NCBI RefSeq assembly: GCF_037094465.1 | Contig: NZ_CP146609.1 | Span: forward strand, 186,001 to 250,000 | DNA: 64,000 nucleotides | DNA from: Pseudodesulfovibrio sp. 5S69 | GTDB taxonomy: Bacteria; Desulfobacterota; Desulfovibrionia; Desulfovibrionales; Desulfovibrionaceae | Direction of reading: 5' to 3' | Shown here: piece by piece, positions 32,293 through 40,165 of the stretch | How positions within the stretch are numbered: position 1 is the first letter of the stretch | Layout of the letters: every line of letters begins with the position of its first letter | Position numbers and translations under genes: made by a program | The notes under the pieces: model-generated | Databases searched by the model: none | Seen by the model: the letters and a program-made list of their open reading frames with translations, nothing else | Told to the model about the DNA's origin: nothing

Positions 32293-33048
32293 TTACTGGC
32301 CCAAATATGCCTCAATCACGTCGGGGTTCTTCTGAATCTCTTCAGGCAGCCCCTCGGCGATCATTACGCCGTGGTCGAGTACGACGATGCGGTTGCAGAT
32401 GCCCATGACGACTTTCATGTCGTGTTCGACCATGAGCACGTTGATGCCCAGGTCGGTGATCCGGCCGATGGACTCCATCAGCTCCTTGGACTCGGCCGGA
32501 TTCAGACCGGCTGCGGGCTCGTCCAGCAGGATGGTATGCGGCTCGCTGGCCAGGGCACGGGCGATTTCGAGCCTGCGCTGGTGGCCGTAGGGCATGTTCG
32601 AGGCCACCTCGTCGGCCCGGCGGCCCAACCCCATGAAGTCGAGCGCCTTCTGGGACTTCTCGATGATCCGTTCCTCCTCGCGCCGCTGTGAGGGGCTGCG
32701 CAGGATCGCGCCCGCCACGCCGGATTTGGAACGGCTGTGCTGGGCGACCATGCAGTTCTCCAGCGCGGTCATGTTCTGGAAGAGGCGGATATTCTGGAAA
32801 GTCCGGGCGATGCCCATGGACAGGACCTGATAGGGCCTGAGCCCGGTGATTTTCGTGCCGTCGTAGGAGACCGAGCCACTGGACGCCTTGTACACGCCGG
32901 TGATAACGTTGAACACCGTGGTCTTGCCCGCCCCGTTGGGACCGATCAGCCCCACGACCTCGCCCTCGGACACGGAAAAGGCCACATCGGTCAAGGCCTG
33001 CAACCCGCCGAAGCGGACACAGATATCGTCAAGAGTGAGATTTGCCAT
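32293..33048 (-). CDS. livG: Branched-chain amino acid ABC transporter ATPase (LivG)
   Basis: A 251-residue ABC ATPase with Walker A GPNGAGKTTVFN, the divergent LivG signature PYGHQRRLEIARALA, and Walker B TILLDEPAAGLNP. The helical insert (ENCMVAQHSRSKSGVAGAIL) is typical of LivG. First gene of the G-K-H-M-F operon; the ribosome site is weak (TTAGGT). C-terminal VIEAYLGQ tail is conserved in the family. Confidence 0.95.
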   Translation of the reverse strand: MANLTLDDICVRFGGLQALTDVAFSVSEGEVVGLIGPNGAGKTTVFNVITGVYKASSGSVSYDGTKITGLRPYQVLSMGIARTFQNIRLFQNMTALENCMVAQHSRSKSGVAGAILRSPSQRREEERIIEKSQKALDFMGLGRRADEVASNMPYGHQRRLEIARALASEPHTILLDEPAAGLNPAESKELMESIGRITDLGINVLMVEHDMKVVMGICNRIVVLDHGVMIAEGLPEEIQKNPDVIEAYLGQ

Positions 33049-33394
33049 ATTTACCTAATTAAATAGTAGAAATCATCCGCCACGCCAAGAGGGGCAGATC
33101 CCCTTTCTGCATTTCAATCGTCTGAAATGACGGTCCTTTTGGGATTAGACGCTATTACTTACCTTATTTGGCAAAAAAAGTCTAATGCTCGCTTAATTTC
33201 TGGTTCACCAGGTGAAAATTTGGCAAAATTGAAAAAAGAGTGAATTTTATTCATCGACTGTCCGGGATTACGCGGGCAAAAATGCGTTTTATTGTGAATT
33301 CGTGACTTCCGGTCACGATCGTGCCAGAATCTGCATGGTATTCCCGGTGCGCCGGACGGCGCACGTGTGTTCAGACAGACAAAGGAGCTCAACA
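33049..33394. other. Divergent regulatory region liv / SDR gene
   Basis: 346 bp, AT-rich in its middle, no gene. Contains several dyads: CATTTCA-N6-TGAAATG at 33110-33129, TTCACC-A-GGTGAA at 33204-33216, and CGTGAC-N5-GTCACG followed by CACGATCGTG at 33301-33323. Promoters for livG (minus) and the SDR gene (plus) must lie here; no clean minus-35/minus-10 pair was found. Confidence 0.5.
33204..33216. promoter_or_regulatory. Candidate operator palindrome
   Basis: Perfect TTCACC-A-GGTGAA, central in the liv/SDR divergent region. Compatible with a dimeric regulator such as an Lrp- or FadR-like protein, but the regulator is unknown. Confidence 0.45.
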
Positions 33395-34150
33395 ATGGCA
33401 AAAACCATACTCATCACCGGCGCCACCGCCGGGTTCGGACAGGCCATGGCCCACCGCTTCGCGGCAGAGGGCTGGAATCTCGTCATCACCGGCCGCCGCG
33501 CCCAGCGCCTTGAGGAACTCAAGGCCGCGCTCGCCCCTGCCGAGGTGTACACCCTGGCGTTCGACGTGCGCGACCGCGGGGCGTGCGAGCAGGCCATAAA
33601 AACCCTGCCCGGCGCGTTCGCGAACATCGACGTGCTGGTCAACAACGCGGGCCTGGCATTGGGCCTGGAGCCCGCCCAGGCGTGCGATCTGGACGACTGG
33701 GAGACCATGATCGACACCAACATCAAGGGGCTGACCTACATGACCCGCGCCGTGCTGCCGGGCATGGTCGAGCGCAACACGGGCCACGTGGTCAACCTCG
33801 GGTCCGTGGCCGGGACCTACCCCTATCCGGGCGGCAACTGCTACGGCGGCACCAAGGCGTTCGTGAACCACTTCTCCAAGAACCTGCGCGCCGACCTGCT
33901 CGGCACCAAGGTCCGGGTGACCAACATCGAGCCCGGCCTGTGCGAGACCGAGTTCTCCGTGGTCCGGTTCAAGGGCGACAAGGCGGCTGCGGACAAGGTC
34001 TACGAGGGCACCCAGCCGATCACCCCCGTCGACATCGCCGAGTGCGTCTTCTGGACCACCAACCTGCCCGCCCACGTGAACATCAACTCCCTTGAGGTCA
34101 TGCCCGTGCAGCAGGCCTTCGCTCCATTCGCCATTTCGCGCGACAAGTAG
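33395..34150 (+). CDS. Short-chain dehydrogenase/reductase (YdfG-like)
   Basis: A 251-residue classical SDR. NAD(P) motif TGATAGFG, NNAG (residues ~85), catalytic Ser in NLGSVAGTYPYPG and YGGTK (Tyr-x3-Lys). The sequence is closest in style to YdfG-type NADP-dependent 3-hydroxy acid dehydrogenases (serine, 3-hydroxypropionate and malonic semialdehyde reduction), including IEPGLCETEFS. ATG 33395 has AAAGGAG upstream. Arg after the glycine motif (TGRRAQRL) suggests NADP. Substrate is inferred. Confidence 0.92.
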   Translation: MAKTILITGATAGFGQAMAHRFAAEGWNLVITGRRAQRLEELKAALAPAEVYTLAFDVRDRGACEQAIKTLPGAFANIDVLVNNAGLALGLEPAQACDLDDWETMIDTNIKGLTYMTRAVLPGMVERNTGHVVNLGSVAGTYPYPGGNCYGGTKAFVNHFSKNLRADLLGTKVRVTNIEPGLCETEFSVVRFKGDKAAADKVYEGTQPITPVDIAECVFWTTNLPAHVNINSLEVMPVQQAFAPFAISRDK

Positions 34151-34173
34151 ACCACACTGCCGCAAGACCAAAC

Positions 34174-34204
34174 AAAAGGCCCTCTCGAACCGAGAGGGCC
34201 TTTT
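34174..34204. terminator. Bidirectional terminator
   Basis: 14-bp stem AAAAGGCCCTCTCG / CGAGAGGGCCTTTT with a three-base loop. Confidence 0.92.
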
Positions 34205-34273
34205 TTCCTGCCGTCCCGCCATCCCCAAGCAGCATTCCAGTATCGTTGCTCAGTCGCGGCGGGCGGTGTGAAA

Positions 34274-34840
34274 TTACGACCTGCCCTTGAAGCCGGCAGC
34301 CCCTATTCCGGCCCCGGCGGTCTTGACCGAGGTGACGAAGGCGTTATGCTGGAGCATCCGGTTGCCGGGCTGATCGGCCATGTCGAGGCGGTCCGGATCG
34401 TCGGGCATGAGGTCGCCCCGCCCGTTCTTCTCCTGGTCGCCCGGCCCGCCGAAGGCCTGATTCTCGGCCTTCTTAGCCGCAGCCTGATCCTTGGCCTTTT
34501 CGACGATGTTCTCGCCCATGGGCATCTTGGTGATCTTTCTGATCTGCTTCTGGATGTCCCTGAGTTCGGACTCCTGACCGGAAGTCAGGCCGTCCTCGGC
34601 CTGGGCGGCGAGAGCCTCGGCCCGGCTCTGGAGCATCTCGACCTTGGACTTGTCCTCCTCGGACATCCCGCCGGGCACGTACCCGGAGCCCGGCCGCGCC
34701 TCCTGGCGCTGCCGCTCCTCTTCCGCGGCGATGGAGCCGAAGAGGTCCTTGCGCCCCCCCTCTTCCCGTCCCGCACGAGCCTTGCTGATGAGGTTTTCGA
34801 AGCCGTAGGGTGACGACGTCAAATCACCTGATATATTCAT
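34274..34840 (-). CDS. Protein of unknown function with coiled-coil segment
   Basis: A 188-residue hydrophilic protein without signal peptide or TM helix. Residues ~60-115 are charged and heptad-like (SEEDKSKVEMLQSRAEALAA ... ESELRDIQKQIRKITKM), the middle is Lys/Ala-rich, and the C-terminus (MLQHNAFVTSVKTAGAGIGA) is Gly/Ala-rich and hydrophobic-leaning. The start at 34840 is supported by GGGAG; earlier Met/Val codons are less likely. Its layout (polar start MNISGDLTSSPYGFENLISK) resembles orphan proteins of this bacterial group; no function is assigned. Confidence 0.7.
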   Translation of the reverse strand: MNISGDLTSSPYGFENLISKARAGREEGGRKDLFGSIAAEEERQRQEARPGSGYVPGGMSEEDKSKVEMLQSRAEALAAQAEDGLTSGQESELRDIQKQIRKITKMPMGENIVEKAKDQAAAKKAENQAFGGPGDQEKNGRGDLMPDDPDRLDMADQPGNRMLQHNAFVTSVKTAGAGIGAAGFKGRS

Positions 34841-35082
34841 ATTCACTCCCTGGGTAAATATTTCTCCGTCCCACTGATAAGCAAGAACCGCTCCGGACAT
34901 TTTTACCCATCCTCCCGCCGACACACACTATTCCCACGAAACAACCCAAAGTATGCCTACCAGGACACAATCCCCCCACACCTGTGGCATCAAGACCCAC
35001 GCTATGCTAAATATTTCCACCTTAACCCGATCTTACTATCTTTTAAAAAATACCCGCCCCTCACCTTCTCAGCCTCCCCCAC

Positions 35083-35682
35083 GGAGCGCCTTTGAGGGCA
35101 ATGCCCCAAACAGCAACTCTCACCCCACCTCCCCATGGAGCGCCTTTGGGGGCAACGCCCCCCAAACAGCAACTCTCATACCCCCTCCCCATGGAGCACC
35201 TTTGGGGGCAACGCCCCCCAAACAGCAACTCTCACCCCACCTCCCCATGGAGCGCCTTTGGGGGCAACGCCCCCAAACAGCAACTCTCATACCCCTCCCC
35301 ATGGAGCGCCTTTGGGGGCAACGCCCCCCAAACAGCAACTCTCATACCCCCTCCCCATGGAGCACCTTTGGGGGCAACGCCCCCCAAACAGCAACTCTCA
35401 CCCCACCTCCCCATGGAGCGCCTTTGGGGGCAACGCCCCCCAAACAGCAACTCTCATACCCCCTCCCCATGGAGCGCCTTTGGGGGCAACGCCCCCCAAA
35501 CAGCAACTCTCATACCCCCTCCCCATGGAGCACCTTTGGGGGCAACGCCCCCCAAACAGTAACTCTCACCCCACCTCCCCATATGGAGCGCCTTTGGGGG
35601 CAAAGCCCCCCAAACAGCAACTCTCACCCCACCTCCCCATATGGAGCGCCTTTGGGGGCAACGCCCCCAAACAACGGCTCTC
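35083..35682. repeat. Tandem array of 11 units, ~56 bp, derived from hairpin module D
   Basis: Units start with GGAGC(G/A)CCTTTG at 35083, 35137, 35193, 35249, 35303, 35359, 35415, 35471, 35527, 35585 and 35643 (spacing 54-58). Each holds a hairpin TTTGGGGGC / GCCCCCAAA and ACAGCAACTCTC. Units alternate between CACCCCACC and CATACCCC tails and between GCG and GCA variants in a three-unit rhythm (35249-35358, 35415-35526). Sits in a 1.05-kb gap between an unknown gene and qmoD; 34841-35082 is AT-richer and contains no gene. Confidence 0.9.
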
Positions 35683-35701
35683 ACCGCACGGAGGCTGGGG
35701 A

Positions 35702-35817
35702 GAGTGGGTCAGATGTGGATTTTCCGGGGGCCGCTTTGACCGCAGCGTACCCCCCAGTACGTGAGGATCAAAGCGGCCCCCGGAAAATTCGCAGATGGCC
35801 CGCTATCGCCAGCCGCC
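35702..35817 (+). repeat. Large palindromic repeat, family B (copy 2)
   Basis: GAGTGGGTC to GCCGCC. Inner stem GGGGGCCGCTTTGA / TCAAAGCGGCCCCC is different from copy 1 yet perfectly paired; tip GACCGCAGCGTAC and GTACGTGAGGAT conserved. Immediately follows the last unit of the D array. Confidence 0.8.
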
Positions 35818-35841
35818 ACCCCCGGACCGACGGCGCAAAAA

Positions 35842-35870
35842 AAGGCCCCGCGCATATGCGCGGGGCCTTG
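35842..35870. terminator. Terminator of the apr-qmo operon
   Basis: Perfect palindrome AAGGCCCCGCGCAT and its complement, flanked by an A-run on one side and TTGTTTTT on the other. On the minus strand it follows the qmoD stop by 24 bp. Confidence 0.9.
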
Positions 35871-35893
35871 TTTTTGCGTCGGATGGTCCGGGG

Positions 35894-36547
35894 CTACCAA
35901 TCGCCGCCGAACGCATCGGAACCGAGACCAAAATCGGCCTCGGGCTCGCCGCCGACAGCCGGGCCGTCTGCGGAAGCGTCGCCAGCGGGGGCGGCAGCGC
36001 CATCACCGGCCACGCCGGCCACGACCACGCCCTGGCTCTTGACCTTTTCCACTTCGGCCATAAGGTCGTTAAGCTTCTTGGTCATCTCGTCGAGCTTGGT
36101 GGAGGCCACGGTGACCTTCTGCTCACCGGCGGCATTGGCCGCGTCCACGGTCTTGATCTTGGCTTCCATGGGTCCGATCTTGGCGGCCAGTTCCTTTTTC
36201 TCGGCTTCCAGGGTCTCGACCTGGGCCTTGAGGGCCGCGTTGTCGGCCTTGAGAGCGGCCAGGATGTCCAGGACGGCCTTGGCGCGGACGGCCTCGGACT
36301 CGGGCAGGGCCTCGATCTTGACCTGGTTGCCGAGCTTGGAGATGTCGCCCTCGGCGTAGGCGGTCAGGCCGGGTTCCTGTTCGTAGATCCAGGCTTTGGA
36401 CAGGGCCTGCGCCACAGGGGCGACGTCGGCGTCCAAAGTTTCAGCCTGGGTGATGTAAGCCAGCATATCGAGCTGAGTCTGGTCGGCGGCCTCGCCGCGC
36501 AGCACAGACACGAAAGCGTTCATGGGGAATACCTTAGCTTCAGCCAT
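35894..36547 (-). CDS. qmoD: QmoD-like protein, promoter-distal gene of the qmo operon
   Basis: A 217-residue soluble protein. N-terminal ~90 residues form a helical domain (NAFVSVLRGEAADQTQLDML ...), residues ~95-170 a long coiled coil (LKADNAALKAQVETLEAEKK ...), and the C-terminus is Gly/Ala/Asp-rich and probably disordered. It lies 50 bp after qmoC on the same strand and ends at the operon terminator. In Desulfovibrio vulgaris a hypothetical gene in this position accompanies qmoABC and was removed with it in a deletion that abolished growth on sulfate; the symbol rests on this position, not on a recognised domain. A scaffold or assembly role is plausible but unproven. Confidence 0.75.
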   Translation of the reverse strand: MAEAKVFPMNAFVSVLRGEAADQTQLDMLAYITQAETLDADVAPVAQALSKAWIYEQEPGLTAYAEGDISKLGNQVKIEALPESEAVRAKAVLDILAALKADNAALKAQVETLEAEKKELAAKIGPMEAKIKTVDAANAAGEQKVTVASTKLDEMTKKLNDLMAEVEKVKSQGVVVAGVAGDGAAAPAGDASADGPAVGGEPEADFGLGSDAFGGDW

Positions 36548-36597
36548 TTGATGCCTCCTTAACTAAGTAAGCTTCGTTTGTATGTTCACCCAGGCGA

Positions 36598-37869
36598 CTA
36601 TTTGTCGGCGCCCATGGGGATGCGGCCAATCTTCTTGGCGTAGGACAAGGCCACGGTGCGGTAGACCAGGTGGCCCAGCTTGGACCACGGCAGGTACGCC
36701 AGCAGCATGAACACGCTAATCAGATGCACGTAGTAGATCGGGTAGGCCAACAGGGCCACGCCCAGCAGACGGAATACGAAGGCGCCGAGACCGGTCAGGA
36801 AGATGGTCCAGATCAGGGTCAGCAGGTACCAATCGTACCAACTGGAGGACTGCTTGGACTGGTCCAGGTTGACCCGGCGTTTGGTCAGGGCCAGGAGGCC
36901 GTAGATGCCCAGGCCCGCGCCCACGTAGGCCAGCAGCTTGACCGGCGACCACCAGGGCATGGGGGTATGGCCGATGGCGGCCAGGATGTTGCCCAGTCCT
37001 TCGGCGCCGATCTGGCGGAAGAACCAGCCGCCCCAGTGGCCGGCGGCGACCACGCCGGTGACGACCATGAGGGCGATGAAGGCGAACATGAGCCAGCGAT
37101 GACCGGTGGCCCGATTGATGTCGAGCTCGTCGGAGTCCTCGTCGGTGCAATCCAGGAACTGGGTGTGCTGGAGGATCTCGTACTTGACCGTGTCGATCAG
37201 GCAGGCGCAGAAGCTCGGCTCGCCCTTGCGGCCCACGATGAAGGTCTTGGGCTGGTCGTCAAAGGCCTTGAGCATGTTCCGGACGCCCGCGTAGAAGCCC
37301 CAGAGCATGAACAGGAAGACCAGTCCGAAGATCGGGTCGATGAAGTAGTCGCCGACAAACAGGCCGCCAAAGGCGATCTGGCCGTCAGCAACGGCTTTCC
37401 ACGCGTGCGTCGCGTGGTCGAACTCGAAGGTGGGCAGGAAGGAGCCCAGACGCGAGGCCTGGAGAATCCAGATCAACGCGTAGATGATCGCCGGGATGGC
37501 GGCCAGGGGCAGCAGCCCGCTGGAGCTGGACATCCACTTGCCGATGATCGGCAGCGGGGCCAGGTTGCGGTAGGCCATGTTGCGCAGGGCGGACAGCAGG
37601 TCGCCCGGCTTGGCGCCGCGCGGGCACAGGTCGGAACAGGTGCCGCAGTTGTGGCAGAGCCAGATATCCATATCATTGACCAGGCGGTCCTTGAGACCCC
37701 ACTGGGCCCAGACCATCTCCTTGCGGGGATACGGGCTGTCGGCGGGGGACAGGGGACAGACCACCGAACAGGTGGCGCACTGGTAGCACTTCTTCAGGGA
37801 GTCGCCGCCCACGGCCTGCAACTCTTTAACGAACTTAAGGTCCGGTTGTACCTTGACGGTATTGGACAT
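36598..37869 (-). CDS. qmoC: Quinone-interacting membrane-bound oxidoreductase subunit C
   Basis: A 423-residue HdrCE-like subunit. The N-terminal part binds two [4Fe-4S] clusters (CYQCATCSVVCPL and CHNCGTCSDLCPRG). From ~residue 115 on it is a b-type cytochrome domain with about six TM helices and several His residues (GHRWLMFAF, AAGHWGGW, YYVHLISVF). It anchors Qmo and exchanges electrons with menaquinol, feeding APS reductase. ATG 37869 has AGGAGG upstream; eleven bases follow the qmoB stop. Confidence 0.96.
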   Translation of the reverse strand: MSNTVKVQPDLKFVKELQAVGGDSLKKCYQCATCSVVCPLSPADSPYPRKEMVWAQWGLKDRLVNDMDIWLCHNCGTCSDLCPRGAKPGDLLSALRNMAYRNLAPLPIIGKWMSSSSGLLPLAAIPAIIYALIWILQASRLGSFLPTFEFDHATHAWKAVADGQIAFGGLFVGDYFIDPIFGLVFLFMLWGFYAGVRNMLKAFDDQPKTFIVGRKGEPSFCACLIDTVKYEILQHTQFLDCTDEDSDELDINRATGHRWLMFAFIALMVVTGVVAAGHWGGWFFRQIGAEGLGNILAAIGHTPMPWWSPVKLLAYVGAGLGIYGLLALTKRRVNLDQSKQSSSWYDWYLLTLIWTIFLTGLGAFVFRLLGVALLAYPIYYVHLISVFMLLAYLPWSKLGHLVYRTVALSYAKKIGRIPMGADK

Positions 37870-37879
37870 GCCGTACCTC

Positions 37880-40162
37880 CTAGTAACCCTTGAACGGGTT
37901 GGGGCCGAAGTTGGTGGTGATGTTCTCGACGAACTCATCGATCATTTCAGGTACCTTGTCGTACATGTCGATGGAGACCTCGTACTGCTCGACGCGTTCG
38001 GGTTCGACACCGAGGCGTCCCAGGGACTCCGCGATGTTCTCCTTGCGGCGGTTGCACAGCTCGGAGCCCTTGACAAAGTGACACTGGTAGTCGTCGCCGT
38101 ACTTGCAGCCGAGCAACATCACGCCGTCAACGCCCTTGCTCATGGCGTCGGCGACCCAGATGGCGTTGACCGAGCCGAGGCAGCGCACCGGCAGGAAGCG
38201 GACATACGGGGACCAGGACTTGCCGCGCATGGCAGCCATGTCCAGGGCCGGGTAGGCGTCGTTTTCGCAGGCCAGGACGATGATGCGGGGACCGCCCTCG
38301 TCCAGGGTGTCGGGAACCTTCACTTCCTTGATGGCCTGGCCGATCTGGCTGATGCCGTAGTTGGCGAAGCTGATGACGCGCTCCGGGCAGGCACCCATGC
38401 AGGTACCGCAGCGGCGGCAGCGGGTCGGGTTGGGCATAGGCGTGCCCTTCTCGTCGTCGTCCAGAGCGCCGAACGGGCATTCCTCGGTGCAGCGCTTGCA
38501 CTGAGTGCAGCGCATGAAGTTGAACTCGGGGAAGCTCAGGTCGCCGGACCGGGGATGCACGGACACGCCGCGGTTGGCGGACTCGATGCACTGGATGGCC
38601 TTGAGGGCGGCACCGGCCGCGTCCTCGGCGGCGAGGCCCAGACCCATGGGCTGACGCACGCAACCGGCGGCGTAGACGCCCGTGCGGCGGGTCTCATACG
38701 GGAAGCAGATGTAGTTGGAATCCGCGAATCCGTCGAACAGCTCGAGGTCCGGGAAGGCCGGGCCCTGGCGGTAGACGAAGTTCATGGTCGGATCGGCCGC
38801 GGTGGTCGGGACGATGGCGGTGGGTACCACGACCATGTCGGCGACCAGTTCGACGTCCTCGCCGAGCAGTGTGTTCTTGGCCTTGACGACCACGGAGGAA
38901 CCGGCCTCGGAGACTTCCGTGACCGTGCCCTTGGTCAGCATGACGCCCGGATCGTCCTGGGCGGCCTGATAGTATTTCTCGTTGATGCCGGGGACCATCA
39001 TGTGGTCATAGACGATGTAGGCCACGGCGTCGGGGGCGAGTTCGCGCACGTAGTTGGCCTGCTTCAGGGCGACCAGGGAGGTCAGCTCCGAGGAGTAGGC
39101 CAGGTGCTTGGCGGATTCCTTGTCGGCGTACTGGTAGGTCTCGCACTCGTCCGAGCACTGGGACTCGTCGTCTTCCTTGCAGGGCATCTCCTCGGGTCCC
39201 TCGCAGGCTTCGCCGCAGGGATCGTAGGACACGTTCTTGGTCAGCAGGGAGGTGTCGACGATGAAGGCCACGGAGGACGGGGTCCTGCCGTCGGCGGTCT
39301 TGATGCCGCCGTTGGCCGCCATGTTCTCAAGCTCGGCGGTGGTGACCACGTTCTTGATGGTGCCGTAACCCAGCGGGGCCAGGAACTTCTGCTTGCCCGG
39401 AATCCAGCCGGTGGCCATGACGACCGCGCCGATCTCGTATTCCTTGCCCGCGATGGTGGCCTTGTACTGGGCCGGCGCGCCAGCCAGGGAATCCAGGGTG
39501 GCGCCGGTGATGACCGTGATCTTGTCGTTGGCCTCGACCTTGGCGATGACGTCCTTGATGTTGATCTGCTGCTCGCGCTCGGAATAGGGCGCGCCCAGCG
39601 GGAAGGACTTGTACATGGTGGCAGCCTTGCCGCCCAGGGTCTCGGCCTTTTCGACCAGGACCACCTGGTAGCCCAGGCTGGCGGCGTTCAGGGCCGCGTT
39701 CAGGCCGGTGAAGCCGCCGCCCACGACCAGGACGGTCTTGAAGGCGTCGGGCAGTTCCGGCGCGGGAATCCGGCTGTTGGCCAGCTTGATGATTCCCATG
39801 TTGCAGTAGTCCTTGGCGATGACTTCCATCTGGCCGGGGAATTTGGGGTCTTCCTCGTAGGACCAGACGCACTGCTCGCGCAGCGAGACGCGTTCCACCT
39901 GGACTTTGTCGCCGAACTTGAAGACGTCCCACTTGGCGCGGGGCGAGCAGGCGCAGCAGACCACGCCGTCGAGTTCGTTTTCGGCGATGTCGGCCTCGAT
40001 CATGGCCTTGCCCTCCGGGCTGCACAGCACCGGGTTGGACTTGGCCACGGCAACAACGGAGGAGTGTTTGCCGTTGGCGCAGAACTGGGCCAGGGCGTCG
40101 ACATCAAGGTTGGCCCCGATGTCACAGCCTCCACAGATATATACTCCAAGCTTTTCAGCCAT
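37880..40162 (-). CDS. qmoB: Quinone-interacting membrane-bound oxidoreductase subunit B
   Basis: A 760-residue soluble HdrA-type flavoprotein. FAD site VLVVGGGFTGLNAALNAASL near residue 145, an acidic Cys-rich insert (DPCGEACEGPEEMPCKEDDE), two ferredoxin-type clusters (CTQCKRCTEECPFGAL and CRRCGTCMGACPERVI) near residues 560-610, and a C-terminal MvhD/FrhD-like domain (RFLPVRCLGSVNAIWVADAM, LLGCKYGDDYQCHFVKGSEL). This is the hallmark architecture of QmoB. Starts three bases after the qmoA stop region. Takes part in electron transfer between quinone, APS reductase and possibly a soluble partner. Confidence 0.96.
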   Translation of the reverse strand: MAEKLGVYICGGCDIGANLDVDALAQFCANGKHSSVVAVAKSNPVLCSPEGKAMIEADIAENELDGVVCCACSPRAKWDVFKFGDKVQVERVSLREQCVWSYEEDPKFPGQMEVIAKDYCNMGIIKLANSRIPAPELPDAFKTVLVVGGGFTGLNAALNAASLGYQVVLVEKAETLGGKAATMYKSFPLGAPYSEREQQINIKDVIAKVEANDKITVITGATLDSLAGAPAQYKATIAGKEYEIGAVVMATGWIPGKQKFLAPLGYGTIKNVVTTAELENMAANGGIKTADGRTPSSVAFIVDTSLLTKNVSYDPCGEACEGPEEMPCKEDDESQCSDECETYQYADKESAKHLAYSSELTSLVALKQANYVRELAPDAVAYIVYDHMMVPGINEKYYQAAQDDPGVMLTKGTVTEVSEAGSSVVVKAKNTLLGEDVELVADMVVVPTAIVPTTAADPTMNFVYRQGPAFPDLELFDGFADSNYICFPYETRRTGVYAAGCVRQPMGLGLAAEDAAGAALKAIQCIESANRGVSVHPRSGDLSFPEFNFMRCTQCKRCTEECPFGALDDDEKGTPMPNPTRCRRCGTCMGACPERVISFANYGISQIGQAIKEVKVPDTLDEGGPRIIVLACENDAYPALDMAAMRGKSWSPYVRFLPVRCLGSVNAIWVADAMSKGVDGVMLLGCKYGDDYQCHFVKGSELCNRRKENIAESLGRLGVEPERVEQYEVSIDMYDKVPEMIDEFVENITTNFGPNPFKGY

Positions 40163-40165
40163 TGG

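Noticed and set aside
35083..35682. CRISPR array
   Set aside because: Units are contiguous with almost no unique spacers; the whole ~56-bp unit repeats. No cas genes nearby.
34953..36359. Long open frame of 468 codons across the tandem array, and several others in all frames on both strands of 35092-35764
   Set aside because: The 56-bp units lack stop codons by composition; the period is not a multiple of three so the protein repeat changes frame, and the frame runs through the B palindrome and antisense to qmoD. No ribosome site.
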